A stretch of DNA of 64,000 nt from CBDAPI01 sp965248635 (GTDB taxonomy: Bacteria > Acidobacteriota > UBA6911 > RPQK01 > CBDAPI01), in contig OZ252114.1 in NCBI GenBank assembly GCA_965248635.1, positions 2,046,001 to 2,110,000 on the forward strand, written 5' to 3'. The notes beneath the pieces are model-generated. The model was given only the letters and a program-made list of their open reading frames with translations, was not told the DNA's origin and did not search any database. The position numbers and the translations under genes are program-made. Every line of letters begins with the position of its first letter. Position 1 is the first letter of the stretch. This document shows, in pieces, positions 17,264 to 25,634 of the stretch.

Positions 17264-17814
17264 ATGAATAGACGCATAATTTGCTGTTTGGCGTTGCTTG
17301 GGATGCTTGTGAGCTGCAGCAGCAACGAACAAAAAGCCCAGAGTCTACTAAACCACTAAACCACGCCAGTGTGCACCAACGTGCGGGCGAACGCGAGACA
17401 TCTCAGAAGCTACTTGAAAAGATTGTCTCTGACTACCCCGAAACTGAGGCGGCCAAGACGGCCAATAAGAGTCTTGATTTGTTCAAACTGGGGGCAGAAG
17501 TTGGCGAGAGCCTGAGGAAGCCGCAAATCGCGAAGCTTCAAGTAGCCCAGTTTGAGGACGCTCTTGGTCGGTTCCGCCGCGATACGGGCAGGGTTCCGAC
17601 CGCCAAGGAAGGCCTGGATGCTCTGCTGCGTGATCCTGGGGCCAAGGACTGGTCCGGGCCCTATCTGAAACAGTCGGAGATTCCGACCGATCCATGGCTA
17701 ACACCCTACCACTATCGCTCACCCGGCCGGCATGGAGACTACGACCTGTGGAGCAACGGGGGCGACGGAAAGCCAGGTGGCGTTGGCCACGCGGCAGACA
17801 TTACAAGCTGGTGA
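17264..17814 (+). pseudogene. lipoprotein with GspG-like C-terminus, broken by an 8-bp duplication
   Basis: The ATG at 17264 follows AAAGG and starts a lipoprotein signal (CCLALLGMLVSC, lipobox LVSC). The frame stops after QKAQSLLNH because ACTAAACC is tandemly duplicated (17347-17354, 17355-17362). Removing one copy joins it to NHASVHQRAGERETSQKLLE and onwards. The middle has a short TPR-like helix pair (IVSDYPETEAAKTANKSLDL). The C-terminus matches the soluble head of GspG-type pseudopilins: DALGRFRRDTGRVPTAKEGL, GPYLKQSEIPTDPW, YDLWSNGGDGKPGG. The N-terminal prepilin helix is replaced by the lipoprotein part. No other type II secretion genes are nearby, so its role is unclear. The intact form would be about 180 aa. 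Confidence 0.75.
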
Positions 17815-18139
17815 CAGTGACTTTTCACAGCAGGTGCTTTAAGGGCACCGGAAGTTGCTGATATTCATTCCAGCCAACTCCAGCCAACTAGCGAATCTGT
17901 GATTTTCCGCACGGTTGTGGTAGGATTCGGTGCAACTCGATAAACCGGATCGGCTGAACAGGCTTAGAGAGGCATTTCTTGAGCGGAGCAGGTTGCTCCT
18001 TCCTCTAGGAGGACGCCCGCCCAAAGAGTCAGCGAGCTCTGTGACAGTCCCCCCTGATCCAGCGAGGAGTTTAACCTGAACAGTATCTCTTCTTGTGGGG
18101 GGTCGAAGTGACTACCCGCTAGGAGGAGGGAGAAGATTT
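17815..18139. other. intergenic region
   Basis: These 325 bp have no gene that I can support. The last 20 bp carry the strong AGGAGGAGGGAG ribosome-binding site of the next gene. Confidence 0.5.
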
Positions 18140-19174
18140 GTGAAACCAGTACTATCAGTTCTCTGTAGCTTGATTGTGGCTACCGGATTGATGTTGGTAC
18201 CGACACAAGCCGCCATCATAATCAGTGCTAGCGGAGAGAATAGTACGGCTGGGGTTGGACCCGGGATTATCGCGGCCCCATTCGACATTCTGGACGATTG
18301 CGTAACCAACCTTGGGATGCAAGGGTTCGATGAGGCCCAGGGAATTGTGACAACGGTGCCTCATGCTACCGACAGCGGTGTGATTCCAGCGTTTAGTTTC
18401 GTGAACAGCCACATGATTTTTCTCAACTCTGGTGGAGGGCCCCTGAGGCACAACGGTGTCACGTGGATGTTCACCAACCCGATTATCGGGGTCATGTCAG
18501 ACGCGTCCGGGAGTTTGGAAGCGGCATCGACGTTCGAGCTCGGTGCACTCGGGGCAAATTACCTTCTTCCCGATCCACTCTTCACCTCATGCTTGACTAA
18601 CGCTGATACGGGCGATCGGGCTGCACCGTTTGGTGCACGAGGTATTGAAAACCCTCCGGCGGATTGCTCAGGTACGTCTTTAGCCGATGGCTACATAGTT
18701 GCGGGTAACAGCATTACAGTGTGCCTGAACGTAAGGCAGCCGGGTGATTGGATTCGGGTAGTCACCCAGCCCCAACCGGTCAAGATCGACCACAAACCTG
18801 GTAGCAACCCCAACTGTGAGGGAGTGAACAGGGGGAAAACCGCAGTAGCCGTTTTCGGCAGTGATGTCTTCGACGTTACAACCATCGATGAGACGGGCCT
18901 TGCGTTTGGCGGAGCCACTCCCACAAAGTGCTCGTTCGAAGACGCCTTGATGGAAGGACCAGGTCCTGGCCAGTTCTCCCGGGATGGGTTTTTGGATCTG
19001 GTGTGTCATTTCAGGGGATATGAGGTTGCTTCAGCTCCCACAGACGCCGCCGACTGCGTGGCAATCGCACTCACTGGGAGACTGTTAGATGGGACAGAAA
19101 TCGCTGGAGTTGACCAATGGTGCCGACCTGGTGGTGCGACCTGCAACGCCGGTGCTCCGCTACCCTTACCCTAA
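18140..19174 (+). CDS. secreted protein with C-terminal IDHKPGSNPN-type domain, function unknown
   Basis: The GTG at 18140 lies 8 nt after AGGAGGAGGGAG and begins a clear signal peptide (VLSVLCSLIVATGLMLVPTQA), giving 344 residues. The middle part (80-200) is rich in Gly, Asn and Thr, with several Cys that could pair. The C-terminal 110 residues (KIDHKPGSNPNCEGVNRG, VAVFGSDVFDVTTIDETGLA, GFLDLVCHFRGYEV) match a domain widespread in bacterial secreted proteins, in which the motif DIKPGSxPNxIN introduces a beta-sandwich unit. It lacks a PEP-CTERM-like anchor. The gene sits within the segment bounded by the 43-bp repeats. It may be extracellular; the function is unknown. Confidence 0.75.
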   Translation: MKPVLSVLCSLIVATGLMLVPTQAAIIISASGENSTAGVGPGIIAAPFDILDDCVTNLGMQGFDEAQGIVTTVPHATDSGVIPAFSFVNSHMIFLNSGGGPLRHNGVTWMFTNPIIGVMSDASGSLEAASTFELGALGANYLLPDPLFTSCLTNADTGDRAAPFGARGIENPPADCSGTSLADGYIVAGNSITVCLNVRQPGDWIRVVTQPQPVKIDHKPGSNPNCEGVNRGKTAVAVFGSDVFDVTTIDETGLAFGGATPTKCSFEDALMEGPGPGQFSRDGFLDLVCHFRGYEVASAPTDAADCVAIALTGRLLDGTEIAGVDQWCRPGGATCNAGAPLPLP

Positions 19175-19191
19175 AATGGGTATCGGGCTGC

Positions 19192-19234
19192 ACTAGATTT
19201 CCAAGCCACCCAGATGGCCCGATCAAGCACTTGG
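19192..19234 (+). repeat. 43-bp direct repeat, copy 2
   Basis: It matches 16948-16990 at 41 of 43 positions (AAG versus AGA near the end). It lies 40 bp before the tRNA-Ser genes and runs into a degenerate GGAACTTGGAAC repeat (19231-19265). Confidence 0.8.
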
Positions 19235-19273
19235 AACTCGGAACTTGGAACTTTGGAACGTGGAACGAAAGGC

Positions 19274-19363
<90 letters not shown>

Positions 19364-19373
19364 CGGGTCGATT

Positions 19374-19466
19374 CGGAGGAGGTGGGATTCGAACCCACGT
19401 GCCCGGCTCTTCACCGGGCAACCCGATTTCGAGTCGGGCCCGTTACGTCCACTTCGGTACTCCTCC
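19374..19466 (-). tRNA. tRNA-Ser (CGA anticodon)
   Basis: The minus strand gives a class II tRNA with acceptor GGAGGAG/CTCCTCC, anticodon loop CTCGAAA inside a CCCGA/TCGGG stem, a long variable arm (TTGCCCGGTGAAGAGCCGGGCA) and a T-loop GGTTCGAATCC. CCA is not encoded. It lies 10 bp upstream of the tRNA-Ser(GGA) gene and is probably co-transcribed. Confidence 0.93.
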
Positions 19467-19591
19467 ACAAGTCGGAAACCCGGTTCCATTACATCGAAGG
19501 GCCCGCCGCAAAGTCAAGGCAACCCGTGTCCTTTCAGTAGCCTGCCGGGCTGGTGTATCATGCCTTCGGTGGGGTCAGTGCGAACCCCGCC

Positions 19592-19703
19592 CGTAGCAGG
19601 TTTCGGGCCCTGTGCAACGAGCCCCCCGAACCATGTCAGGTCCGGAAGGAAGCAGCATTAAGGGGATCGCTTCGTGTGCCGCAGGTCTCCCGAAACCTGA
19701 CCA
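19592..19703 (+). ncRNA. ffs: signal recognition particle RNA (4.5S-type)
   Basis: The conserved domain IV is unmistakable (GTCAGGTCCGGAAGGAAGCA followed by GC). The 5' segment CAGGTTTCGGG (19597-19607) pairs with CCCGAAACCTG (19689-19699), closing a hairpin of roughly 110 nt. The RNA scaffolds Ffh and FtsY in co-translational membrane targeting. Its position just before dnaX recalls the Bacillus order tRNA-Ser, scr, dnaX, yaaK, recR. Confidence 0.93.
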
Positions 19704-19755
19704 AGAATCGTCGCCCGATCAGGCTTTCCCCCGCAGGCAGGGGTGTTGAGGTCCA

Positions 19756-21384
19756 ATGTCCTATCAGGTGCTGGCAAGAAAATGGCGTCCTCAGACCTTT
19801 CAGGACGTGGTCGGCCAGGAAGCGGTCACGCGCACTCTGAAGAATGCCATCGCCCACGATCGCGTGGCCCACGCCTTCCTCTTCTCCGGTGTGCGTGGGG
19901 TCGGAAAAACGTCGACCGCCCGCATTCTGGCCATGGCCCTGAATTGCCAGCGGGGGATTTCGGAAAATCCCTGTGGCGAGTGCGATTCGTGCCGCGAGAT
20001 CGCTGCCTCTGCCAGCATGGATGTTCTGGAGATCGACGCCGCTTCCAACACCGGTATCGACAATATCCGCGAGATCCGGGAGAGCGTTCGCTACCAGGGG
20101 GCCCGGGATCGATTCAAGATCTTCATCATCGACGAAGTTCACATGCTCTCCAAAGGTGCTTTCAATGCTCTCTTGAAGACCCTGGAAGAACCGCCGTCCC
20201 ACGTCAAGTTCGTACTGGCCACGACTGAGTTTCACAAGATTCCGGAGACCATCGCCTCCCGCTGCCAGCACTTCGAGTTCAAACGCATTCCCTTTTCGAT
20301 CATTGTTCAGCGACTGCGCCAGATCTGTGATGAGGAAAAGGTGGAAGTCTCCGACTATGCCCTGCAGGCAGTTGCCTCAGCGGCCCAGGGCAGCATGCGG
20401 GATGGATTGTCTGCTCTGGATCGGATCCTGGCCTTTGCCGGCTCGGCCATCGTAGACCAGGATGTCATGAGCCTGCTGGGGGTTCTGGATGACCGGGTTG
20501 TGATTGAACTGATCGAAAAGGTGGTTGCCCGGGATCGAGAAGAGCTGCTGCGCCGGCTCACCGAGCTGGCCGAGAGTGGGGTAGAGGCTCAGAACGTGGT
20601 TCGAAAACTGCTGGGACATGTCCGCAACCTGACGGTCTGCAAAATAGTAGGGTGGGACGAGCGACTCCTCCAGCTACCCGACAGTTTCCGTGAGGACCTG
20701 ATCTCTCAGTCCGAAGGAATCAGCCATCTGGAACTGATTCGTTTCTACGACCTCCTGGTGCGCGTGGAGGACGAGATGCGCCTCCATCACAACCCCCACC
20801 TGCATCTGGAAATGGCCCTGATGAGACTGGTTGAACTGGCTGGCCTGTCCGACCTCGAGGAGGTGATCTCGAACCTCCAGTCAGGAGAATCGGGCGCCAC
20901 CCGGTCTGTGGAGAGCCCCCCCCAGGAGACCCCGGTCCAACCAAGCCTTGCGGCACAGGCTGAACCCGAAGAGAAGAGGGAACTCTCGTCCGACACACCA
21001 GAGGCTGAACCCGCAGAGAAGAGGGATCTCTCTCCCGCAAGCGGAGACGTCGTTGATCAGCTGCTCTTCCGCCTGCAGAAGGAGAATCTGCCTTTGCATG
21101 CCACGCTGAGCCACGCTCGCGAAATGACACACGAGGAGGATACTCTAAAGATCGTTTTCGAACAGAGTGCAGCCTTCCATTACCGGATGCTGGAACCCGA
21201 GATGCAGCAGTATCTGGCGAGGCTGTGCGCGGAGGTAACTGAGAGGGAAGCCAGCGTCGAGGTGGCACTCCTGGACGATGGAGCTGGGCAGGTCAGGAAG
21301 AAACCTGAGGATGAGCCGGCCGTGCAGCAGTTTCTCAAGGCGTTCCCCGGGAAATACATCGTGGAGTCGGAGAACGGCAAGTGA
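19756..21384 (+). CDS. dnaX: DNA polymerase III gamma/tau subunit
   Basis: This 542-residue clamp-loader ATPase opens with SYQVLARKWRPQTFQDVVGQ. It has Walker A GVRGVGKTST, the zinc-binding cluster (C19 region CGECDSC), Walker B IIDEVHMLS, and sensor LATTEFHKIPETIASRC, with the Arg finger within SRC. The collar domain follows. A linker of about 80 residues contains two near-repeats (AEPEEKRELSSDTPEAEPAE), then a C-terminal region that would contact the polymerase. It loads the beta clamp during replication. The gene overlaps ybaB and forms the conserved dnaX-ybaB-recR operon. No internal frameshift signal for a short gamma form is evident. Confidence 0.97.
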   Translation: MSYQVLARKWRPQTFQDVVGQEAVTRTLKNAIAHDRVAHAFLFSGVRGVGKTSTARILAMALNCQRGISENPCGECDSCREIAASASMDVLEIDAASNTGIDNIREIRESVRYQGARDRFKIFIIDEVHMLSKGAFNALLKTLEEPPSHVKFVLATTEFHKIPETIASRCQHFEFKRIPFSIIVQRLRQICDEEKVEVSDYALQAVASAAQGSMRDGLSALDRILAFAGSAIVDQDVMSLLGVLDDRVVIELIEKVVARDREELLRRLTELAESGVEAQNVVRKLLGHVRNLTVCKIVGWDERLLQLPDSFREDLISQSEGISHLELIRFYDLLVRVEDEMRLHHNPHLHLEMALMRLVELAGLSDLEEVISNLQSGESGATRSVESPPQETPVQPSLAAQAEPEEKRELSSDTPEAEPAEKRDLSPASGDVVDQLLFRLQKENLPLHATLSHAREMTHEEDTLKIVFEQSAAFHYRMLEPEMQQYLARLCAEVTEREASVEVALLDDGAGQVRKKPEDEPAVQQFLKAFPGKYIVESENGK

Positions 21385-21386
21385 AG

Positions 21387-21677
21387 ATGAACAAGCTTCA
21401 GGAAATGATGAAGCAGGCCCAGTCCATGCAGGAGCGACTCGAGACCGAGATGAAGGAGGCGCGCTTCGAGGGCTCCAGTGGAGGGGGCCTGGTTCGAGTC
21501 GTCATGGACGGGAAAAAGCAGGTCGAGACCGTGGAAATCGATCCCCAGGCTCTGGATCCGGAGGACGTTGAACTTCTTCAGGACTTGATCGTCAAAGCTT
21601 TCAACCAGGCGGCGGCGAAGGCGGATGAGCAACTCAAGACCCAGGTGAGTGGCCTGTCGGGGGGCCTTCTCGGTTAG
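21387..21677 (+). CDS. ybaB: YbaB/EbfC nucleoid-associated protein
   Basis: This is a small dimeric DNA-binding protein of about 96 residues. An N-terminal helix rich in Met, Lys and Gln (MNKLQEMMKQAQSMQERLE) precedes the conserved core EGSSGGGLVRVVMDGKKQVE and ALDPEDVELLQDLIVKAFNQ, with a Gly-rich tail LSGGLLG. A GTG at 21381 overlapping the dnaX stop is an alternative start, but MNKLQ is the usual family beginning. Its place between dnaX and recR is conserved in most bacteria and suggests a role in recombination or nucleoid organisation. Confidence 0.95.
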   Translation: MNKLQEMMKQAQSMQERLETEMKEARFEGSSGGGLVRVVMDGKKQVETVEIDPQALDPEDVELLQDLIVKAFNQAAAKADEQLKTQVSGLSGGLLG

Positions 21678-21699
21678 GAGTTCACCAGGAGTTCAGGGC

Positions 21700-22299
21700 A
21701 TGGAGAATCCCAGAGATCCGCTGACTCAACTGATCGGGCACCTCAAGAAACTGCCTGGCATCGGATCCAAGTCAGCGCAGCGGATTGCCTTCCACCTGGT
21801 TCGCCAGTCGAGTGCAGAGTGCGGGGAGCTGGCGGACGCCATCACCGACCTGAAGGAAACTCTGATCCTTTGCTCCAGCTGCAATGACATCAGCGGTGTG
21901 GATCCCTGCCGTATTTGCACCGATCAGGGCCGCGACTCCTCCAGGATCTGTGTTGTGGAGGAGCCCTTCAACGTTCATTCCATCGAGAAGGGAGCCCATT
22001 ATCGAGGAACCTACCACGTCCTTCACGGAGCCATCTCGCCCCTGAACGGAGTTGGACCGGACAGCCTGAAGATCGAGAGCCTCTTTCAGCGACTCCGTGC
22101 GGGGGGCGTGGAAGAAGTGATCCTGGCGACGAATCCCACCAGTGACGGCGAAGCAACAGCCCACTACCTGAGCCGCTTGATCAAACCCATGGAGATCACG
22201 GTGTCGCGGATTGCCTTCGGCATCCCGGTGGGAAGCGACATCGAATACGCCGACGAAGTCACCCTGTCCAGATCCATCGCAGGCCGGCAAACGCTCTGA
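21700..22299 (+). CDS. recR: recombination mediator RecR
   Basis: These 199 residues start MENPRDPLTQLIGHLKKLPG, matching the family N-terminus; the longer frame from 21649 overlaps ybaB and is unlikely. The helix-hairpin-helix GIGSKSAQRIAFHL is followed by the Cys4 zinc finger (CSSCNDISGVDPCRIC) and the Toprim domain (ICVVEEPFNVHSIEKG, TNPTSDGEATAHYLSRLI). RecR forms a ring with RecO/RecF that loads RecA on SSB-coated gaps. It is the last gene of the dnaX operon and is followed by a GC-rich hairpin. Confidence 0.97.
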   Translation: MENPRDPLTQLIGHLKKLPGIGSKSAQRIAFHLVRQSSAECGELADAITDLKETLILCSSCNDISGVDPCRICTDQGRDSSRICVVEEPFNVHSIEKGAHYRGTYHVLHGAISPLNGVGPDSLKIESLFQRLRAGGVEEVILATNPTSDGEATAHYLSRLIKPMEITVSRIAFGIPVGSDIEYADEVTLSRSIAGRQTL

Positions 22300-22306
22300 A
22301 GAGGTT

Positions 22307-22340
22307 CCAACGTTCCACGTTTCACGTTTCACGTTCCACG
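22307..22340. repeat. degenerate CACGTTTCACG-type repeat
   Basis: About four copies of the unit GTTYCAC or CGTTYCACG run head to tail between recR and its terminator. The same unit fills 29219-29274, and its reverse complement appears at 19231-19265. Confidence 0.6.
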
Positions 22341-22362
22341 CCCCCTGGCTGCCGCCAGGGGG
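22341..22362 (+). terminator. GC-rich hairpin after recR
   Basis: CCCCCTGGC and GCCAGGGGG form a perfect 9-bp stem with a 4-nt loop (TGCC). The T-run after it is weak (TCCTTGTT), so it may be an imperfect intrinsic terminator for the dnaX-ybaB-recR operon. Confidence 0.6.
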
Positions 22363-22396
22363 TCCTTGTTAAGAATTGGCCAGGGGACCACGTTTG

Positions 22397-22978
22397 GTGA
22401 GTAGTGAAAAGCGAAAGGATGACGGCGTGCAGTTAGCATTGTCGAGCCGGTCCCTGGCTCCTGAAGGCCCCGAACTCGAGCGGGCTTTCAGAGCTCACCA
22501 CAATCGTGTCTTTCAGGTGGCCTATCGGGTCACTGGAAACAGCAGCGACGCGGAGGATGTTCTCCAGAATATCTTCATCAGGCTGATGAAACCGCCCACG
22601 CTCCCGAGCCCCTCAGAGGAGCTTGGCAGCTATCTTCACCGGGCAGCCGTCAATGCCTCGATTGACCTGCTGCGCTCGAGAAAGTCGTCGCGGAGAATTC
22701 CCCTGGAAGAGGTTGCGGTTCGGCTGGCTGAAGATGACGAGTCCAGCCCCGAGACCGAGCAGCGAGGGAAGGAGCTGGCGGACTGGCTTCGATCGGCCGT
22801 TTCCAGGCTCAGTCCGCAGGCCGCTGAGATCTTTTCGCTCAGATATCTGGAAGGGTACAAGAACCTGGAGATCGCTGAGATGGTCCAGACCTCACCAGGG
22901 GTTGTGGCGGTAGTACTGCACCGGGCACGCCAGCGCCTTCGGGAGGAACTGGAGAAGTTCCTGGGAGAAAAGATATGA
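22397..22978 (+). CDS. ECF-type RNA polymerase sigma factor
   Basis: This protein of about 193 residues has region 2 (RAFRAHHNRVFQVAYRVTGN, SDAEDVLQNIFIRLMK) and region 4 (LSPQAAEIFSLRYLEGYKNL, EIAEMVQTSPGVVAVVLHRA). Sigma 1.1 and 3 are absent, as in ECF factors. The GTG at 22397 has AGGGG about 10 nt upstream; a TTG at 22376 would add 7 residues. Its stop overlaps the ATG of the FecR-domain protein by 4 nt, so that protein is the likely anti-sigma. It probably directs RNA polymerase to its own operon and to envelope genes. Confidence 0.9.
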   Translation: MSSEKRKDDGVQLALSSRSLAPEGPELERAFRAHHNRVFQVAYRVTGNSSDAEDVLQNIFIRLMKPPTLPSPSEELGSYLHRAAVNASIDLLRSRKSSRRIPLEEVAVRLAEDDESSPETEQRGKELADWLRSAVSRLSPQAAEIFSLRYLEGYKNLEIAEMVQTSPGVVAVVLHRARQRLREELEKFLGEKI

Positions 22979-25608
22979 GCGGGAAGCATGACAGAATCGA
23001 GCGACTGCTGGATGAAGCGGTCGCGGAGATCAGGGATCGAAAGGCCGATCCGGTTGTCGTCAAAGAGGCGGCGGATCGTGTCTGGATGACATTGAGCCGT
23101 CGCGATCCCGACGCATCACGACCCCAGTCTGCTGAGCTTCGAGTGGTGGGCGATTGCGATGAGTTTCGCGGTCTCATCAGGCCCTACCTGAAGCATCAGC
23201 TCTCCGCGCCACGGAGCCTCCTGCTCGAAGACCACCTCAACGAGTGTTTTTCGTGCCGGCGAGAGGTCAAGATTGCCCGGGACGGCGTCGAAACGGCGCT
23301 GCCCGTCCCCTATCCGTCTACGGGCTGGTCCAGGAAAGCGTGGTTGGGCCTGGCGGCAGCTGCAGTTGTGCTGGTGGCTCTGGGTCTGGGGCGATTGGGG
23401 CTGTGGGAGCGTCTATTGCCGGCACCGCAGGGATTTGTCGAGGTGCTTGATGGCTCCCTTTTTAACCTTTCGGGAGCAAGCGGAGAGACTCTGGAGAGCG
23501 GCCAGCGAGTCATGGCAGGCAAGGATCTGAGGACGGCAAGGGACTCTGGAGCCGTTCTGGCTCTGACAGACGGGTCCATCGTTGAGCTGGGAGAACGGGC
23601 GGAAGTGACCATCCGGGAGACGCGAAACGGCCGCACGATTGATTTGCGCCGGGGCAACATCATTGTCCAGGCGGCCGCCCAGAAAGATGGATTCCTGAAG
23701 GTGAAGACGGCCGATTGCCTTGTCCAGGTAAGAGGAACGGTGTTTTCGGTCAGCCGCGGCCTCAAGGGTTCGCGCATTTCAGTGATCGAAGGGGTCGTCT
23801 CGGTCGAGTCACAGGGCAAACACCACGAGCTCACGGCCGGGCAGCAGATGTCCACTCGCAAGAGCCTCACCAGGGTCCCTGTAGCGAAAGAGATCGCCTG
23901 GAGTCGCAACCTCGAGGAGCACATTGCGATACTGCATCAGTTGACATCCCTGCAGGAGGACTTGGAAGAAACGCTGACTCCCGGTCTGACCTTCTCTACC
24001 AGCCTGCTCGCTCTCACTCCGGAAGATACGGTGCTTTACGCCTCACTTCCCAACTTGTCGGGAGGGATGGTCAAGGCTTACCAGCTGTTCCAGCAACGAG
24101 TCGAGGAGAGCCCTCAGCTCCAGGAATGGTGGGGCCGGACCGGGGCTGAGGATCGGGCGCTGCTCGAGGATCTGCTCAAGAAAATACAGACCCTCGGGAA
24201 CTTACTGGGGCCGGAACTCGTTGTCTGGTTCGAGATGGGCGAAAGCTCACAACCTGAGGACCTGATCCTGATCAGCGAAGCAGTCGACGCAACAGCCTTG
24301 TTTGGAGCCCTGGAACAGGAGGTGGATGCAGCGAACTCGGAGGACGGCACCCAAGGGCTGAGGCTGGTGAGCGATCCGGCTCAGCTTTCTACCGAGTCGA
24401 CGGCCCAACTCCATCTGATGGTCTGGCAGGGTCTGTTTGCAGCCTCACCCTCGGCAGCGAGTTTGCAGCGGCTGGCCTGGGCCTCTCCCCGGGCGACGCC
24501 CTTTTCGGAACGGATCGCGCAAGCCTATGAACAGGGGGTAGGTTTTCTGGTGGCGGTCGACCTGGAGCGGATCATGACGGGGCAGATCGATCCCGATGAG
24601 GCGCAGGCCCTGAGCGAGGCCGGTTTCATGGATACCCGGTTTTTCCTGATCGAACAAAAGCCCAGTGGCGATGCAACCGAGACCAGAGCCGTACTCACTT
24701 TCGCCCGGGAACGCCGCGGCATTGCATCCTGGCTGGCCACACCGGCTCCCATGGGTGCCCTCGATTTTGTTTCCGCCGATGCGCACCTGGCCGGGGCCTT
24801 TGTGATCAAAGACCCGGTTCTGATGGTTGAAGACATCCTGGGCTTCATGGAAGGGGTCGCTCCCGAAACCCTGCAGGAGCTGACCGCTTTTCAGGCGGAA
24901 AGGGGAGTTGATATTCAACATTTTGCCGAACCGATTGGCGGCGAAATCGTCTTCGCCCTGGATGGTCCCGTTCTCCCCTCCCCCAGCTGGAAGATGGTCC
25001 TTGAGGTGTACGATCCGGCACCCTTTCAAGAGACCCTCGACTGGGTGATTGAGGAACTGAATATGGAGCTGCTGGGCGAAGGCAAGGCCGGGCTGGAACT
25101 GCTGATCGAGAACAGTAACGGCAGTGTGTTCTACAGTCTGGTCGGAGGGGGTTCTAGCCGGGAGATCCACTATGTCTTTGTGGATGGCTACCTCCTTGCA
25201 GGGCCCAGCAGGGCATTACTGCAGAATGCCATCGGACATCGAGAGACAGGATATACGCTGGCCAACGCGGAACGCTTCCAGGAACTCCTGCCGGCCGATG
25301 GAATGACCAGTGTCTCGGGGCTTCTGTTTCAGGACATCGGCAAGATTCTCGGCTCACTGGCTGAACTTGGCGATCTCTCCGGCGTCAGTGCCGAGCAGAA
25401 GGGTCTTCTGGTAGCCGTGTTGGCAGGAATGGAGCCCACGCTGTTTTACGCATACGGCGGAGAAGATCAGATCACCCTGGCCAGTACCGCCAGCCAGTTT
25501 GCGGGGCTGAATGTGGCCTCGCTGATGAGCATGGCCGGCGGAGGTCTCGGCAACCTGTTGCAGGGCAGCGGAGCCGCCCGCAGCTGGGCCGGCAACATCA
25601 ACCAGTAG
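22975..25608 (+). CDS. large membrane anti-sigma protein: zinc finger, TM, FecR and DUF3352-like regions
   Basis: These 877 residues overlap the sigma gene by ATGA. Residues about 60-100 form an anti-sigma zinc finger (DEFRGLIRPYLKHQLS, then HLNECFSCRRE with the His-x3-Cys-x2-Cys pattern). A membrane helix follows (about 118-140, WLGLAAAAVVLVALGLGRLG). The FecR domain (about 150-290) shows GFVEVLDGSLFNLSGASGE, LADGS-like LTDGSIVELGERAEVTI and VQVRGTVFSVS. The long C-terminus (about 320-870) resembles DUF3352 proteins (LTPEDTVLYASLPNLSGGMV, EIVFALDGPVLPS). The cytoplasmic finger would hold the sigma factor and the periplasmic part would sense a signal. The fusion of FecR to such a long domain is unusual, and the ligand is unknown. 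It ends 26 bp before the ABC genes. Confidence 0.82.
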   Translation: MSGKHDRIERLLDEAVAEIRDRKADPVVVKEAADRVWMTLSRRDPDASRPQSAELRVVGDCDEFRGLIRPYLKHQLSAPRSLLLEDHLNECFSCRREVKIARDGVETALPVPYPSTGWSRKAWLGLAAAAVVLVALGLGRLGLWERLLPAPQGFVEVLDGSLFNLSGASGETLESGQRVMAGKDLRTARDSGAVLALTDGSIVELGERAEVTIRETRNGRTIDLRRGNIIVQAAAQKDGFLKVKTADCLVQVRGTVFSVSRGLKGSRISVIEGVVSVESQGKHHELTAGQQMSTRKSLTRVPVAKEIAWSRNLEEHIAILHQLTSLQEDLEETLTPGLTFSTSLLALTPEDTVLYASLPNLSGGMVKAYQLFQQRVEESPQLQEWWGRTGAEDRALLEDLLKKIQTLGNLLGPELVVWFEMGESSQPEDLILISEAVDATALFGALEQEVDAANSEDGTQGLRLVSDPAQLSTESTAQLHLMVWQGLFAASPSAASLQRLAWASPRATPFSERIAQAYEQGVGFLVAVDLERIMTGQIDPDEAQALSEAGFMDTRFFLIEQKPSGDATETRAVLTFARERRGIASWLATPAPMGALDFVSADAHLAGAFVIKDPVLMVEDILGFMEGVAPETLQELTAFQAERGVDIQHFAEPIGGEIVFALDGPVLPSPSWKMVLEVYDPAPFQETLDWVIEELNMELLGEGKAGLELLIENSNGSVFYSLVGGGSSREIHYVFVDGYLLAGPSRALLQNAIGHRETGYTLANAERFQELLPADGMTSVSGLLFQDIGKILGSLAELGDLSGVSAEQKGLLVAVLAGMEPTLFYAYGGEDQITLASTASQFAGLNVASLMSMAGGGLGNLLQGSGAARSWAGNINQ

Positions 25609-25634
25609 GCGAACGAAGTACTCACTTTGGCCAA

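Noticed and set aside
19736..19755. Programmed frameshift in dnaX for a short gamma form
   Set aside because: No A-run followed by an early stop was found within the 542-codon frame, so only one product is supported.
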